The translations under genes and the position numbers were made by a program. From positions 22,523 through 86,522 of the forward strand of contig JAJCYA010000001.1 in the NCBI GenBank assembly GCA_029263095.1: DNA of 64,000 bases. Direction: 5' to 3'. Positions 17,149 to 24,422 of this stretch are shown here, in pieces. Source of the DNA: Acidimicrobiia bacterium (GTDB taxonomy: Bacteria > Actinomycetota > Acidimicrobiia > Spongiisociales > UBA11373). Below the pieces are notes generated by a model. It was not told the origin of the DNA, ran no database searches, and was given only the letters and a program-made list of their open reading frames with translations. Position 1 is the first letter of the stretch. Every line of letters begins with the position of its first letter.

Positions 17149-17691
17149 TCACAGCAGGTGACCAAGCTGGGTCTCGAGCCAACGAACGATCACCACCACC
17201 CACACTATGAACGGGCCGACGACTACCAGCATCGCTCGGCCGACCTCGAGGCCGAAGGCCTCACGAGCCGCTGCCACGAGCAAAGCGGGCATCCAGACCA
17301 GTGCGAAAGTAGCTACGACGGCCGCGACGCCGAACGCTTGGAGGCCGACGGAAGCGAACTGGATCGTCATCGCCATCGCCAGAAGAGGCATGTGGGCATG
17401 CCCGAAGAGCCTGAACACGGTGAGCCAGTCCGAAGCCACGCCGAAGACGAACCGAGTTACACCCCACGAGGCGCCAGCCAGCCACACCCAACCGTAGAAG
17501 CCGACGAGGATAAGGCGGGTCGGCGCCTTCGGCTCTAGTACGCCTTGAATGCCGAACCGATCGAAAGCTAGAACACCGTAGGCACCCACTGCGATCAGGA
17601 GAGCAGAGCCCAACCCGCCGTATTGCGCGAACCGAGTCCACACACCACGGTCCAGTCGCAACAGACGCGCCGCAGCAGTCACTGCTGCCAT
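17149..17691 (-). CDS. Hypothetical membrane protein coupled to the DUF3179 selenoprotein
   Basis: This 180-residue protein has about five hydrophobic segments (for example SALLIAVGAYGVLAF, LILVGFYGWVWLAGA and LVVVGPFIVWVVVIV). The layout is reminiscent of Yip1-like membrane proteins, but I cannot assign a family with confidence. The ATG at 17691 lies inside the end of the DUF3179 gene (13-base overlap), which fixes the start and implies translational coupling. It is therefore a candidate partner of the selenoprotein in the membrane. It contains no cysteine, so it cannot be a thiol-disulfide carrier by itself. Confidence 0.7.
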   Translation of the reverse strand: MAAVTAAARLLRLDRGVWTRFAQYGGLGSALLIAVGAYGVLAFDRFGIQGVLEPKAPTRLILVGFYGWVWLAGASWGVTRFVFGVASDWLTVFRLFGHAHMPLLAMAMTIQFASVGLQAFGVAAVVATFALVWMPALLVAAAREAFGLEVGRAMLVVVGPFIVWVVVIVRWLETQLGHLL

Positions 17692-18710
17692 ACGCGGCCC
17701 TCCGGCCAGAAGGTGTCGAAGTCGCCCGGAAAAGCGGTGAAGCCGGGCAGTAGGTCGAGAATCTCCCCCTGGTGCCGCCCGCTCCGGGCGATGCCCCGCA
17801 GCGGATCCCACACTGAGTTCGTCTCCGTGTCCCTGACCTCACCGGCCAAGACGCGGAGCTCGACGATGCCGTCGTCGAGGCGGCGGGAGAGCACCGCCCA
17901 CTGGTTGGGATCGCCGGGGTCACTGATGACCGCGATCTCGAGCCCGGCCACGACATCGTTGATCACCCCGGAGCGCCGCAATTCGGTCACCGGGTACCCG
18001 GCAGCTTCACTGCCGAAGTCAACGACGATCAGCATTTCTGCGAGGTCGAAGCCGCTCCGTCCGGCGGGGACGTCGAGCGCCAGGGTGTCAGGATGGGAAG
18101 TCCGCCACGACTCCCACGTCGTGAAGCTGACCGGGTACTGCTCAACGCGGGCCCCTTTCAGCGGCCCGGCGATTGCCTCTCCGAGTGGCTGGCTCCAGAT
18201 ACTCCCGGTCTCGTGGTCCCACCACGTCATGGCGTTCCCCCACAGCGCCCCATGCACTCCGAAGATCATGGTTCGCCCCTCCAATTCGCGACGATGGACC
18301 ATCGCCGTGCCACACAGCGGTCACCAGGTGACGAGGATTGGGTCTCCACCGATCTCGTCGACAACCATTTCCCGCCGGTTGAGGAAACTCACCGGGTAGG
18401 CCTTGACCTCTCCCCCTCCCTCGACGCCGATCACCTCAGTCGTCCCCGGCCAATCCACCCCGGCGGCGGTTACGAATACCGGGTCGTAGACCGGCGCGAT
18501 GGCGTCCCGCGGTAGAAGCTGGCGGAAGCCATCTGGGAGAACCTCCCCCGCCGTAGCCGGGTTGTAGGCCTCACTGGCCCCCACCCGCTGATTCACAGGA
18601 CCTGTGAAAGAAGGCGTACCGGAGAACGCCCACACAGTGAGCACCACCAGGGCAGCGCCACCACCCACCGCCGCAGCTCGGTTCATGTGACGACGAATGC
18701 GCCCGGGCAC
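17679..18710 (-). CDS. DUF3179 selenoprotein, copy 1 (TGA at 18321-18323 read as Sec)
   Basis: Read through one in-frame TGA, this locus gives a 343-residue DUF3179 protein. Residues 1-129 hold an N-terminal membrane anchor (AALVVLTVWAFSG) and the first half of the domain, up to FLNRREMVVDEIGGDPILVTW. Residue 130 is TGA; residues 131-133 are PLC; then GTAMVHRREL and the family C-terminal half with GNAMTWWDHETGSIWSQPLG. In cysteine homologues the same site reads CPLC, so TGA replaces the first Cys. The second half has an internal ATG but no Shine-Dalgarno. A SECIS-like hairpin follows. The GTG at 18710 or the ATG eight codons later could be the start. Function of the domain is unknown; the Sec-x-x-Cys pair implies redox chemistry outside the membrane. 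Confidence 0.82.
18289..18307 (-). promoter_or_regulatory. Putative bacterial SECIS hairpin, copy 1
   Basis: Thirteen bases after the TGA, the minus strand reads CGGCGATG, GTC, CATCGTCG. This is an 8-bp stem with one G-U pair and an apex of GGTCC if the closing pair opens. Bacterial SECIS elements carry a GGU-type apical loop at about this distance from the UGA. It lies inside the coding sequence, as bacterial SECIS elements do. Confidence 0.72.
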
Positions 18711-18953
18711 TCGCTCGTTCCCGAACTGTCAGAAATCCGACGCCGAGCACCGAAGGCGCCTCGTCCCCAGGTCTGATGAGCAGTGACGACGAAACGACCG
18801 ACAAAGTCCGCGTGACCAAGGTCTCGGAGGGATTTCGCGAGGAACCCGAAGGGTTCCCGTGGGCCTGACGGGACAGTTCTCGAACCACGTGCAGCCCATG
18901 ACCGTGGAGAAGCCGAAGGCTTCTCCCAAGGAACGGAGCGAAGCAACGTTCCC
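18711..18953. other. Non-coding stretch with three short hairpins
   Basis: Between the DUF3179 gene and the tRNA copy I see no convincing gene. Three hairpins are present: 18841-18857 (7-bp stem, GAA loop), 18906-18926 (9-bp stem, GAA loop) and 18930-18952 (GGAACG/CGTTCC, 11-base loop). The first and third are each followed at once by CGTGGGCC, the beginning of a tRNA-3'-end-like stretch. The arrangement looks like repeated duplication of the tRNA tail region. Confidence 0.5.
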
Positions 18954-18977
18954 GTGGGCCCGGCAGGATTCGAACCT
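18954..18977 (-). repeat. Exact 24-bp duplicate of the tRNA 3' end
   Basis: Positions 18954-18977 are identical to 19125-19148, which cover the acceptor 3' strand and much of the T arm of the adjacent tRNA. Sequence beyond the 24 bases differs, so the rest of a tRNA is absent. This is the form left by site-specific integration into a tRNA gene (att core), with only about 150 bases now between the copies. It could also be a decayed tandem tRNA duplication. Confidence 0.6.
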
Positions 18978-19079
18978 TATGCGTGACACCCAACAGGACG
19001 CTCAGTGGACCACCCGAACCGCCAATACCGACCCGTTCCGAGGCAGGTACACATCGTGACGCGACCAGACACCGACTCG

Positions 19080-19118
19080 TCAAACGGTTCGAGACCGGAT
19101 AGGGCTCGAACCGTTTGA
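19080..19118 (-). terminator. Strong hairpin downstream of the tRNA
   Basis: The arms TCAAACGGTTCGAG (19080-19093) and CTCGAACCGTTTGA (19105-19118) form a perfect 14-bp stem with an 11-base loop, 7 bases beyond the tRNA 3' end. It is probably the tRNA transcript terminator or a processing stop, although no long T tract follows. Confidence 0.6.
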
Positions 19119-19125
19119 TGCTCAG

Positions 19126-19198
19126 TGGGCCCGGCAGGATTCGAACCTGCATCTGACGGATTATGAGTCCGCTGCTCTGACCGTTGAGCTACGGGCCC
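19126..19198 (-). tRNA. tRNA with CAT anticodon (tRNA-Met elongator or tRNA-Ile2)
   Basis: This 73-base cloverleaf has acceptor arms GGGCCCG and CGGGCCC, D arm GCTC...GAGC, anticodon stem GCGGA/TCCGT (one G-T pair) with loop CTCATAA, and a T arm containing GGTTCGAATCC. The discriminator base is A and no CCA is encoded. The anticodon is CAT. It is not an initiator, because the first acceptor pair is matched. Whether it is elongator Met or lysidine-modified Ile2 cannot be settled by eye. Confidence 0.9.
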
Positions 19199-19370
19199 AC
19201 CAGGATCGTAGAGCGGTTGAGATCGGCCGGTGCGGGAACCGCCTGTCGCTTCGATCGATCGCTACACGAGTCGCAGCCGACGCGCTGTGAATGCAGCCAT
19301 CCGAAGGAGCAGCAACCCGTGACGCCGACGGCTGATGCTCCTCCCCCGTAGACCTGCTCTTGCATCGGAC

Positions 19371-21119
19371 TCAACCATCGGTTGCCTCAGCCAACAGCTC
19401 CTCGGCATATCCGAGTTGGCCGATCGCCGCCGCCTGCTCCAGAACGACATCGCTCCATCCGTAGAGCGACGTCCCAGCAAGGCTCTCGAGGGCCACTGCC
19501 GCGATCTGCGTGTGGATGGCAACATCGGCCCGGAGTTGCTGCGTCAGCACCCACCATGCATCCATCCGAGACTGGTGGTCCGGCAAGGGCGGCGTGGAGA
19601 AGACCATCATCTCCGAGAATTCGGTGAACTCCCATCCCTCGGGAATGGACCACCCGCTCGCCATCTTCGGAACGAACAGGACGAAGTGGTAGCGACCCGC
19701 ATCGATCGCCCACTCGGGATGATCGATGGCCCGGGCCGGGGAGACGTATGTGGAGGGACCGTCGTAATAGCGGGGAGCCGCCATGAAGCCGAACATCGAT
19801 TCGGGAAAGAACGGGCGGGTGTCGATCGACACGATCACATCGCCCTCGCCTTCGATCGATTCGATGTAGGCGGCAGTGGAGCGCCAGTCGGCCAGAGCCT
19901 GAGTTTGCGCCTGAGTCTTGACGGTCGAGAGCATCTCGATGGCCATTGATCCCGCAACGACGAGCACGACCAACGTTGCCGTCAGCCGAAGCATCTTCCG
20001 CTCCTGGCCGATACCGCCCAAGAGCGCGGACACGGCAATCGCAAGGTAGACGGCGAGTCCGGCCGGGAGGAACGCCGCGTAGCGGTAGGCATAGAAGGTG
20101 CTGGCGGGGAGCACAAACGCTTGTAGCAACGCGAAGCCGGGGGCGACAATCACGAGTGGCGCCCAGATCAGGGCCGTATCCGCAAGAGCTGCCCGAACTT
20201 TGGGAAAGATGAGAACGAGCAGCGAGCCGAGCAGGAGGAAGGCGAGCGACGATGGCCGGATTGCTCGCTCTCCGAAGGTCCCAAAGTTCTCGACCGCATC
20301 GGCAAGCCGGCCCCACTTGCCACATGTCCAGCAGTCGGAAAGGGGATCCGTCCGACTGGTCAGGTAGAGGGCGTGCGGAATCCACACCCCGACAAAGACC
20401 GCGGGGAGCACTCCAAGTCCGAGGAGATCGGACCGAATCAGCCGCATGGGGCGAGTGATCGGTGTGGCGGCGAGACCCTTGATCAGGGCGACCGCGCCAA
20501 GACCAGCCAGTGCGATCATCGGCATCGACGCTCGCGACAGCAGCGCTAGGGACGCCACCAATGCGAACAGGAGCCCCGTCCTCCATCCCCGACTTCCGAG
20601 TTGCCAGTGCTGGTAGACGGCAATCGTTGCGATGACCATGAAGATCGGAAGGGCGTAAGGGCGGGCGTACTGCGATAGCTCAACCAACAACGGGCTGATC
20701 GCCATGAAGAAGGCAGCAAAGATCGCGGCGACACGATGACCCTGACGAACCAGTACCAGACCGATCAGACCAACCGACGCTGTACCAAAGAGAACCGCCG
20801 GAAACCGCTGCACAGAATCGGTCGCCGGAAAGATGGTCACGACGGCCTTGCCGATCAGGTAATCGAGCGGTGGCTGCTGACTCCCATAGGCCAGCTCGAC
20901 GATGTCACCCAGTGGAGCCTGGACGTCGGTCACCTGGCGGATCTCGTCGACGTGAAGGGGCTCTGTGTCGAGGTGCCAGATCCTCAGACCAAACGCCAGC
21001 AGAGTGACAACGACCACCAGAACAAGAGCCCCCCGTTCAGAGGTCATCCATGCGACTAGACGCCTGGCGCGCTGGAACAGGTCGGCAGCGGTGCTGTCGG
21101 GGGTCTGAGTCGACGTCAT
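19371..21119 (-). CDS. GT39/ArnT-like polyprenol-dependent glycosyltransferase
   Basis: This 582-residue protein has about ten membrane helices and a soluble C-terminal domain. After the first helix comes WHLDTEPLHVDEIRQV, whose Asp-Glu pair matches the catalytic acidic motif in the first extracytoplasmic loop of the GT39/GT83 GT-C enzymes. QQPPLDYLIGK shortly after is also family-like. Such enzymes move a sugar from a polyprenyl-phosphate donor to a protein or lipid on the outer face. The ATG at 21119 is chosen because the 32 upstream codons look non-coding. It is divergent from the NTF2-like gene. Acceptor unknown. Confidence 0.8.
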   Translation of the reverse strand: MTSTQTPDSTAADLFQRARRLVAWMTSERGALVLVVVVTLLAFGLRIWHLDTEPLHVDEIRQVTDVQAPLGDIVELAYGSQQPPLDYLIGKAVVTIFPATDSVQRFPAVLFGTASVGLIGLVLVRQGHRVAAIFAAFFMAISPLLVELSQYARPYALPIFMVIATIAVYQHWQLGSRGWRTGLLFALVASLALLSRASMPMIALAGLGAVALIKGLAATPITRPMRLIRSDLLGLGVLPAVFVGVWIPHALYLTSRTDPLSDCWTCGKWGRLADAVENFGTFGERAIRPSSLAFLLLGSLLVLIFPKVRAALADTALIWAPLVIVAPGFALLQAFVLPASTFYAYRYAAFLPAGLAVYLAIAVSALLGGIGQERKMLRLTATLVVLVVAGSMAIEMLSTVKTQAQTQALADWRSTAAYIESIEGEGDVIVSIDTRPFFPESMFGFMAAPRYYDGPSTYVSPARAIDHPEWAIDAGRYHFVLFVPKMASGWSIPEGWEFTEFSEMMVFSTPPLPDHQSRMDAWWVLTQQLRADVAIHTQIAAVALESLAGTSLYGWSDVVLEQAAAIGQLGYAEELLAEATDG

Positions 21120-21221
21120 AACGATCGGCAAGGAAGTGTAGGGATCGACCTTCCCGGCGGCTCTCCGCAGACATCGACACGGCGCCTTGCGTCCAGCTTC
21201 TGGACAGCCCAACATTGCACC

Positions 21222-21635
21222 ATGGACGATGCATCACTCGCGCAGGACGTTGCTCGTGAAGTCGCTGAACTCCACAAGGTGTTCCAAGCTTGGTTCCGAG
21301 GTGAGGGACCCAGGAGCCTCGACCGTGTTGACCGCGCTCTTGCAGCAGACTTCACCATGGTCGCTCCCGACGGGACACTCATCGGGCGCGCTCATCTCAT
21401 GGCCGACCTCGGAAACGCTCGCGGGTCGCGCTCGATCGATATCGCCATCGAGAGTCAAGGCCTGATCTGGTACTCGGACGGTGCCGCCCTCGCCACGTAC
21501 GTGGAAGTCCAGACCCAGGACCACCGCGTCACACGACGCCGATCGACTGTCCTCTTCCGGCGGACCGGCGGCGCTCGCAACGGACTGATCTGGCTGCACG
21601 TTCACGAAACGTGGATCGAACCGCCGCTGCGCTGA
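21222..21635 (+). CDS. SnoaL/DUF4440-like NTF2-fold protein
   Basis: This 137-residue cytoplasmic protein has the cone-shaped NTF2-like pattern. A helical start (AREVAELHKVFQAWFRGEG) is followed by LAADFTMVAPDGTLIGRAHLMADL and beta strands ending in LIWLHVHETWI. This matches DUF4440/SnoaL-like domains, which bind or isomerise small molecules or serve as unassigned domains. No catalytic residue set can be named. It starts about 100 bases from the divergent GT39-like gene and ends 80 bases before tlpA. Confidence 0.75.
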   Translation: MDDASLAQDVAREVAELHKVFQAWFRGEGPRSLDRVDRALAADFTMVAPDGTLIGRAHLMADLGNARGSRSIDIAIESQGLIWYSDGAALATYVEVQTQDHRVTRRRSTVLFRRTGGARNGLIWLHVHETWIEPPLR

Positions 21636-21715
21636 ACTGTCGCCTATTCGACAATGTCCTGATCGGCGGGGCGGCGACGCCGTTGATGTGAGCGAATCCA
21701 CATCCCGGAGTTCTC

Positions 21716-22279
21716 ATGTCCGTCAGTACCCGAAAGAACACCACCTGGCTCGTAGGCCTCGTCGTGGCAGCCGTCGCAGTCGTGGCAATCATCGCCCTCG
21801 GCGGCGGTTCCAGTGAAGCGCCAACGTCAGCTTCGGAGTCGTCTGGATCAGCCAGCGCCCGCGGACCGGCAGTACCGACCAACGAGTTCGCATTCTTCGA
21901 CGGTTCGACCGCAACACTCGCCCACTACGACGGGCAGCCCCTCGTAGTCAACTTCTGGGCGTCGTGGTGCCCGTCGTGTGTCGCCGAGATGTCGGCAGCC
22001 CTGCGCCCCGTACAACAGCAGCGTGGTGACGAGGTCGCGTTCGTCGGATTCAACATTCAGGATGACCGAGGCCGGGCGCTCGCCCTCGTTGAAGACACGG
22101 GCGTGCTGTTCGATCTCGCCGAGGACGCCCGCGGAGACCTCTACACAGAGTTTGGCGGGATCGGCATGCCGTTCACAGTCTTCGTTTCGGCCGACGGTGA
22201 GGTCATGCACAAGCACAATGGACCCGTCACTGAGGGCCAGCTGAACGACCTCATCACCGAGCACCTGACCGGCGCATGA
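21716..22279 (+). CDS. TlpA/ResA-like membrane-anchored thioredoxin
   Basis: This 187-residue thiol-disulfide oxidoreductase has an N-terminal anchor (TWLVGLVVAAVAVVAIIAL), a Ser-rich linker to about residue 50 and a thioredoxin domain outside the membrane. The active site is WCPSC (C85, C88), and the cis-proline loop is GGIGMPFTVF. Proteins of this type reduce periplasmic or extracytoplasmic disulfides, for instance in cytochrome c maturation, and receive electrons from CcdA. The ccdA gene follows with an ATGA overlap, so the pair is coupled. Its position between two DUF3179 selenoprotein genes makes those proteins candidate clients. Confidence 0.92.
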   Translation: MSVSTRKNTTWLVGLVVAAVAVVAIIALGGGSSEAPTSASESSGSASARGPAVPTNEFAFFDGSTATLAHYDGQPLVVNFWASWCPSCVAEMSAALRPVQQQRGDEVAFVGFNIQDDRGRALALVEDTGVLFDLAEDARGDLYTEFGGIGMPFTVFVSADGEVMHKHNGPVTEGQLNDLITEHLTGA

Positions 22280-23184
22280 TCGACGCGCCACTCGCCCTCG
22301 CCTTCGCCGCCGGATTGGTGGCCACCGTCAACCCCTGTGGGTTTGCGATGCTCCCCGCCTACCTCTCGTACTTCGTGGGCACCGGAGAAGAGCAAGAGAG
22401 CCGAGTGGTTGCCATGCAGCGGGCGCTGTATGTCGGGGGCGTCGTCTCGCTCGGATTCCTCGTGGTATTCGGCACCACCGGGATCCTCATCTCGGCCGGA
22501 ACTGCAGGATTCCAGAATGCGATCACCAGCGGCATCCCCTGGGTTGCCATCGTCGTCGGTGTGGGCATCGTCGGCCTCGGCATTGCCATGCTGAGGGGAT
22601 ACGAGCTGACCGTCAGGCTTCCGAAAGCAAAGCGGGCCCGCAAGGGCAAAGGAACCGGATCGGTGTTTGCATTCGGGGTCTCATACGCCCTGGCGTCTCT
22701 GTCGTGCACGCTGCCCGTGTTCCTTTCGGTAGTGGCACTCCAGGTGCAGCGGACCGACTTCGTGTCGGGTGTCGCGACATTCATCGCCTACGGACTGGGT
22801 ATGTCGATGCTGCTGATCGGAGTCACCGTTGCAGTCGGACTCGGCCAGCATTCCCTCGTCGGTTGGCTCCGCCGCTCGGTCCGATACATCAACAAGGTTT
22901 CCGGCTTCGTGTTGATACTCGCCGGCAGCTACATCGTGTGGTTCTGGGGGACCACTCTCGCTTCTGGCGCCGACGCACTCAACAGTTCGGGTCCATTCCG
23001 GTTCATCGAGAACCTCTCCCAGACTGCGTTCCGGGTGATCGGCAACAACACGCTGGCATGGGGGCTCGGTCTGGGCGCCGTCATCGTTGGCGCAGTTGGA
23101 TTTGTATTCTTGCGCTCCGAGCCTCCACCGAACGACGGCGAGGCACCGAACGAACTGGTGAGCGCCGACAGTGGAGCCGACTGA
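22276..23184 (+). CDS. ccdA: CcdA-family transmembrane thiol-disulfide transporter
   Basis: This 302-residue protein carries reducing equivalents from cytoplasmic thioredoxin across the membrane. The two signature cysteines sit in membrane helices: C21 in ATVNPCGFAMLP and C144 in ASLSCTLPVFL, the symmetrical positions of the DsbD/CcdA core. There are about seven membrane segments, with an extra C-terminal pair beyond the minimal six-helix CcdA. The ATG overlaps the tlpA stop, so TlpA is its likely acceptor. The downstream MFS gene overlaps the last codons by 14 bases. Confidence 0.93.
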   Translation: MIDAPLALAFAAGLVATVNPCGFAMLPAYLSYFVGTGEEQESRVVAMQRALYVGGVVSLGFLVVFGTTGILISAGTAGFQNAITSGIPWVAIVVGVGIVGLGIAMLRGYELTVRLPKAKRARKGKGTGSVFAFGVSYALASLSCTLPVFLSVVALQVQRTDFVSGVATFIAYGLGMSMLLIGVTVAVGLGQHSLVGWLRRSVRYINKVSGFVLILAGSYIVWFWGTTLASGADALNSSGPFRFIENLSQTAFRVIGNNTLAWGLGLGAVIVGAVGFVFLRSEPPPNDGEAPNELVSADSGAD

Positions 23185-24394
23185 CAGACCCTCCAAGACG
23201 CGACAGCAAAGAGCCCTATTCGCAGTTGCCGTCGCCGAGCTCTTGGCGTTGACCCTGTGGTTCTCAGCGTCGGCAGTCGCACCCCAACTCGACGAACTCT
23301 GGTCCCTCAGCACCAGCCAGTCGGTCGGCCTCACACTCGCCGTCCAAATCGGCTTCGTGATCGGCGCACTGGGGTTGGCCATCCTCGGAATCCCCGATCG
23401 GTTCAACAGCAGACGGATCTTTGTCGTGAGCGGCTTGATCGGAGCGTTGGCCAACGCTCTACTCATCGGACTCGACGGTGACGTATTCGTGTTCGCTCTG
23501 GGACTGCGAGTCCTGACGGGAGCGGCACTCGCCGGGGTCTATCCGAGCGGTCTCAAGGTGATGGCTGGATGGTTCAAGTCCGGGCGCGGGATGGCGCTCG
23601 GAGTCCTCGTCGGAGCGTTGACCGTCGGCAGCGCCGGGCCTCATCTGATTCGGGGACTCGGGTTCGACTGGCGCGGCGTGGTTCTCGGTGCGTCGGCACT
23701 GACGCTGGCTGGTGTGGCGATCATGGCGTGGGGAGTTTCCGATGGTCCTCACGAGACCGCGACGGGAAGGTTCTCGTTCGGCATGGTGACCAGAATCGTC
23801 CGCAATCGCGGATGGCGCCTGTCCACCTACGGCTATCTCGGGCATATGTGGGAGCTCTACGCCATGTGGACCTGGACCGCCAGCTTCCTGAGCGCGTCGG
23901 CCCTGGCGGCGGGCTCAGGGGACGGATGGGTCCCGGTGGCGACGTTTTCGATCATCGGCATTGGTGGCGTCGGAGCTTGGCTGGCCGGCGTCGCCGCCGA
24001 TCGGCGCGGCCGAACTCTCGTGGCCGGTACCTCCATGGCGGTTTCCGGCACGTGTGCGCTACTCACGCCGCTCGTGTTTGCGGTCGCACCGTCGGTGACC
24101 GTTGTTCTGTTCCTCGTGTGGGGACTTGCGGTGGTGGCCGACAGCGCCCAGTTCTCGACGATGGCCACCGAGACATCCTCGGAAGCAGAGAGAGGAACCG
24201 CGTTGACTCTTCAGACGGCTCTCGGGTTCCTGTTGACGCTGGTGACGATTCGCGGTGTTCCAGTCCTGGCCGACGCCTGGGGATGGCAGTGGGCCTTCCC
24301 GATCCTGGCCGTCGGCCCGCTGCTGGGGATCGTGGCCATGGTGGCGTTGAAGCGATCGCCGCATGCCGTTCAACTCGCGGGAGGGGCCGGCTAG
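23171..24394 (+). CDS. Major facilitator superfamily transporter
   Basis: This 407-residue protein has twelve predicted membrane helices in the MFS pattern, with the cytoplasmic loop AGVAADRRGRTLVAG between helices 8 and 9 matching the repeated MFS motif A. The first helix carries ALTLWFSASAVAPQL, seen in nitrate/nitrite- and cyanate-type and other small-anion MFS members, but the substrate cannot be assigned. The start is a GTG inside the end of ccdA, implying co-expression with tlpA-ccdA. It ends about 30 bases before the convergent DUF3179 gene. Confidence 0.85.
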   Translation: MEPTDRPSKTRQQRALFAVAVAELLALTLWFSASAVAPQLDELWSLSTSQSVGLTLAVQIGFVIGALGLAILGIPDRFNSRRIFVVSGLIGALANALLIGLDGDVFVFALGLRVLTGAALAGVYPSGLKVMAGWFKSGRGMALGVLVGALTVGSAGPHLIRGLGFDWRGVVLGASALTLAGVAIMAWGVSDGPHETATGRFSFGMVTRIVRNRGWRLSTYGYLGHMWELYAMWTWTASFLSASALAAGSGDGWVPVATFSIIGIGGVGAWLAGVAADRRGRTLVAGTSMAVSGTCALLTPLVFAVAPSVTVVLFLVWGLAVVADSAQFSTMATETSSEAERGTALTLQTALGFLLTLVTIRGVPVLADAWGWQWAFPILAVGPLLGIVAMVALKRSPHAVQLAGGAG

Positions 24395-24422
24395 CTGTAG
24401 GTCTCGGCCAAACCAGACCTCG

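Noticed and set aside
18303..18323. Treating each DUF3179 locus as two separate genes or a pseudogene with a nonsense mutation
   Set aside because: The second halves lack a Shine-Dalgarno, both loci break at the same functional codon, and both flanking halves are otherwise intact.
18711..19198. A tRNA-Sec (selC) gene near the DUF3179 locus
   Set aside because: The only complete cloverleaf has a CAT anticodon and 73 bases. The partial repeat at 18954-18977 has no matching 5' acceptor strand.
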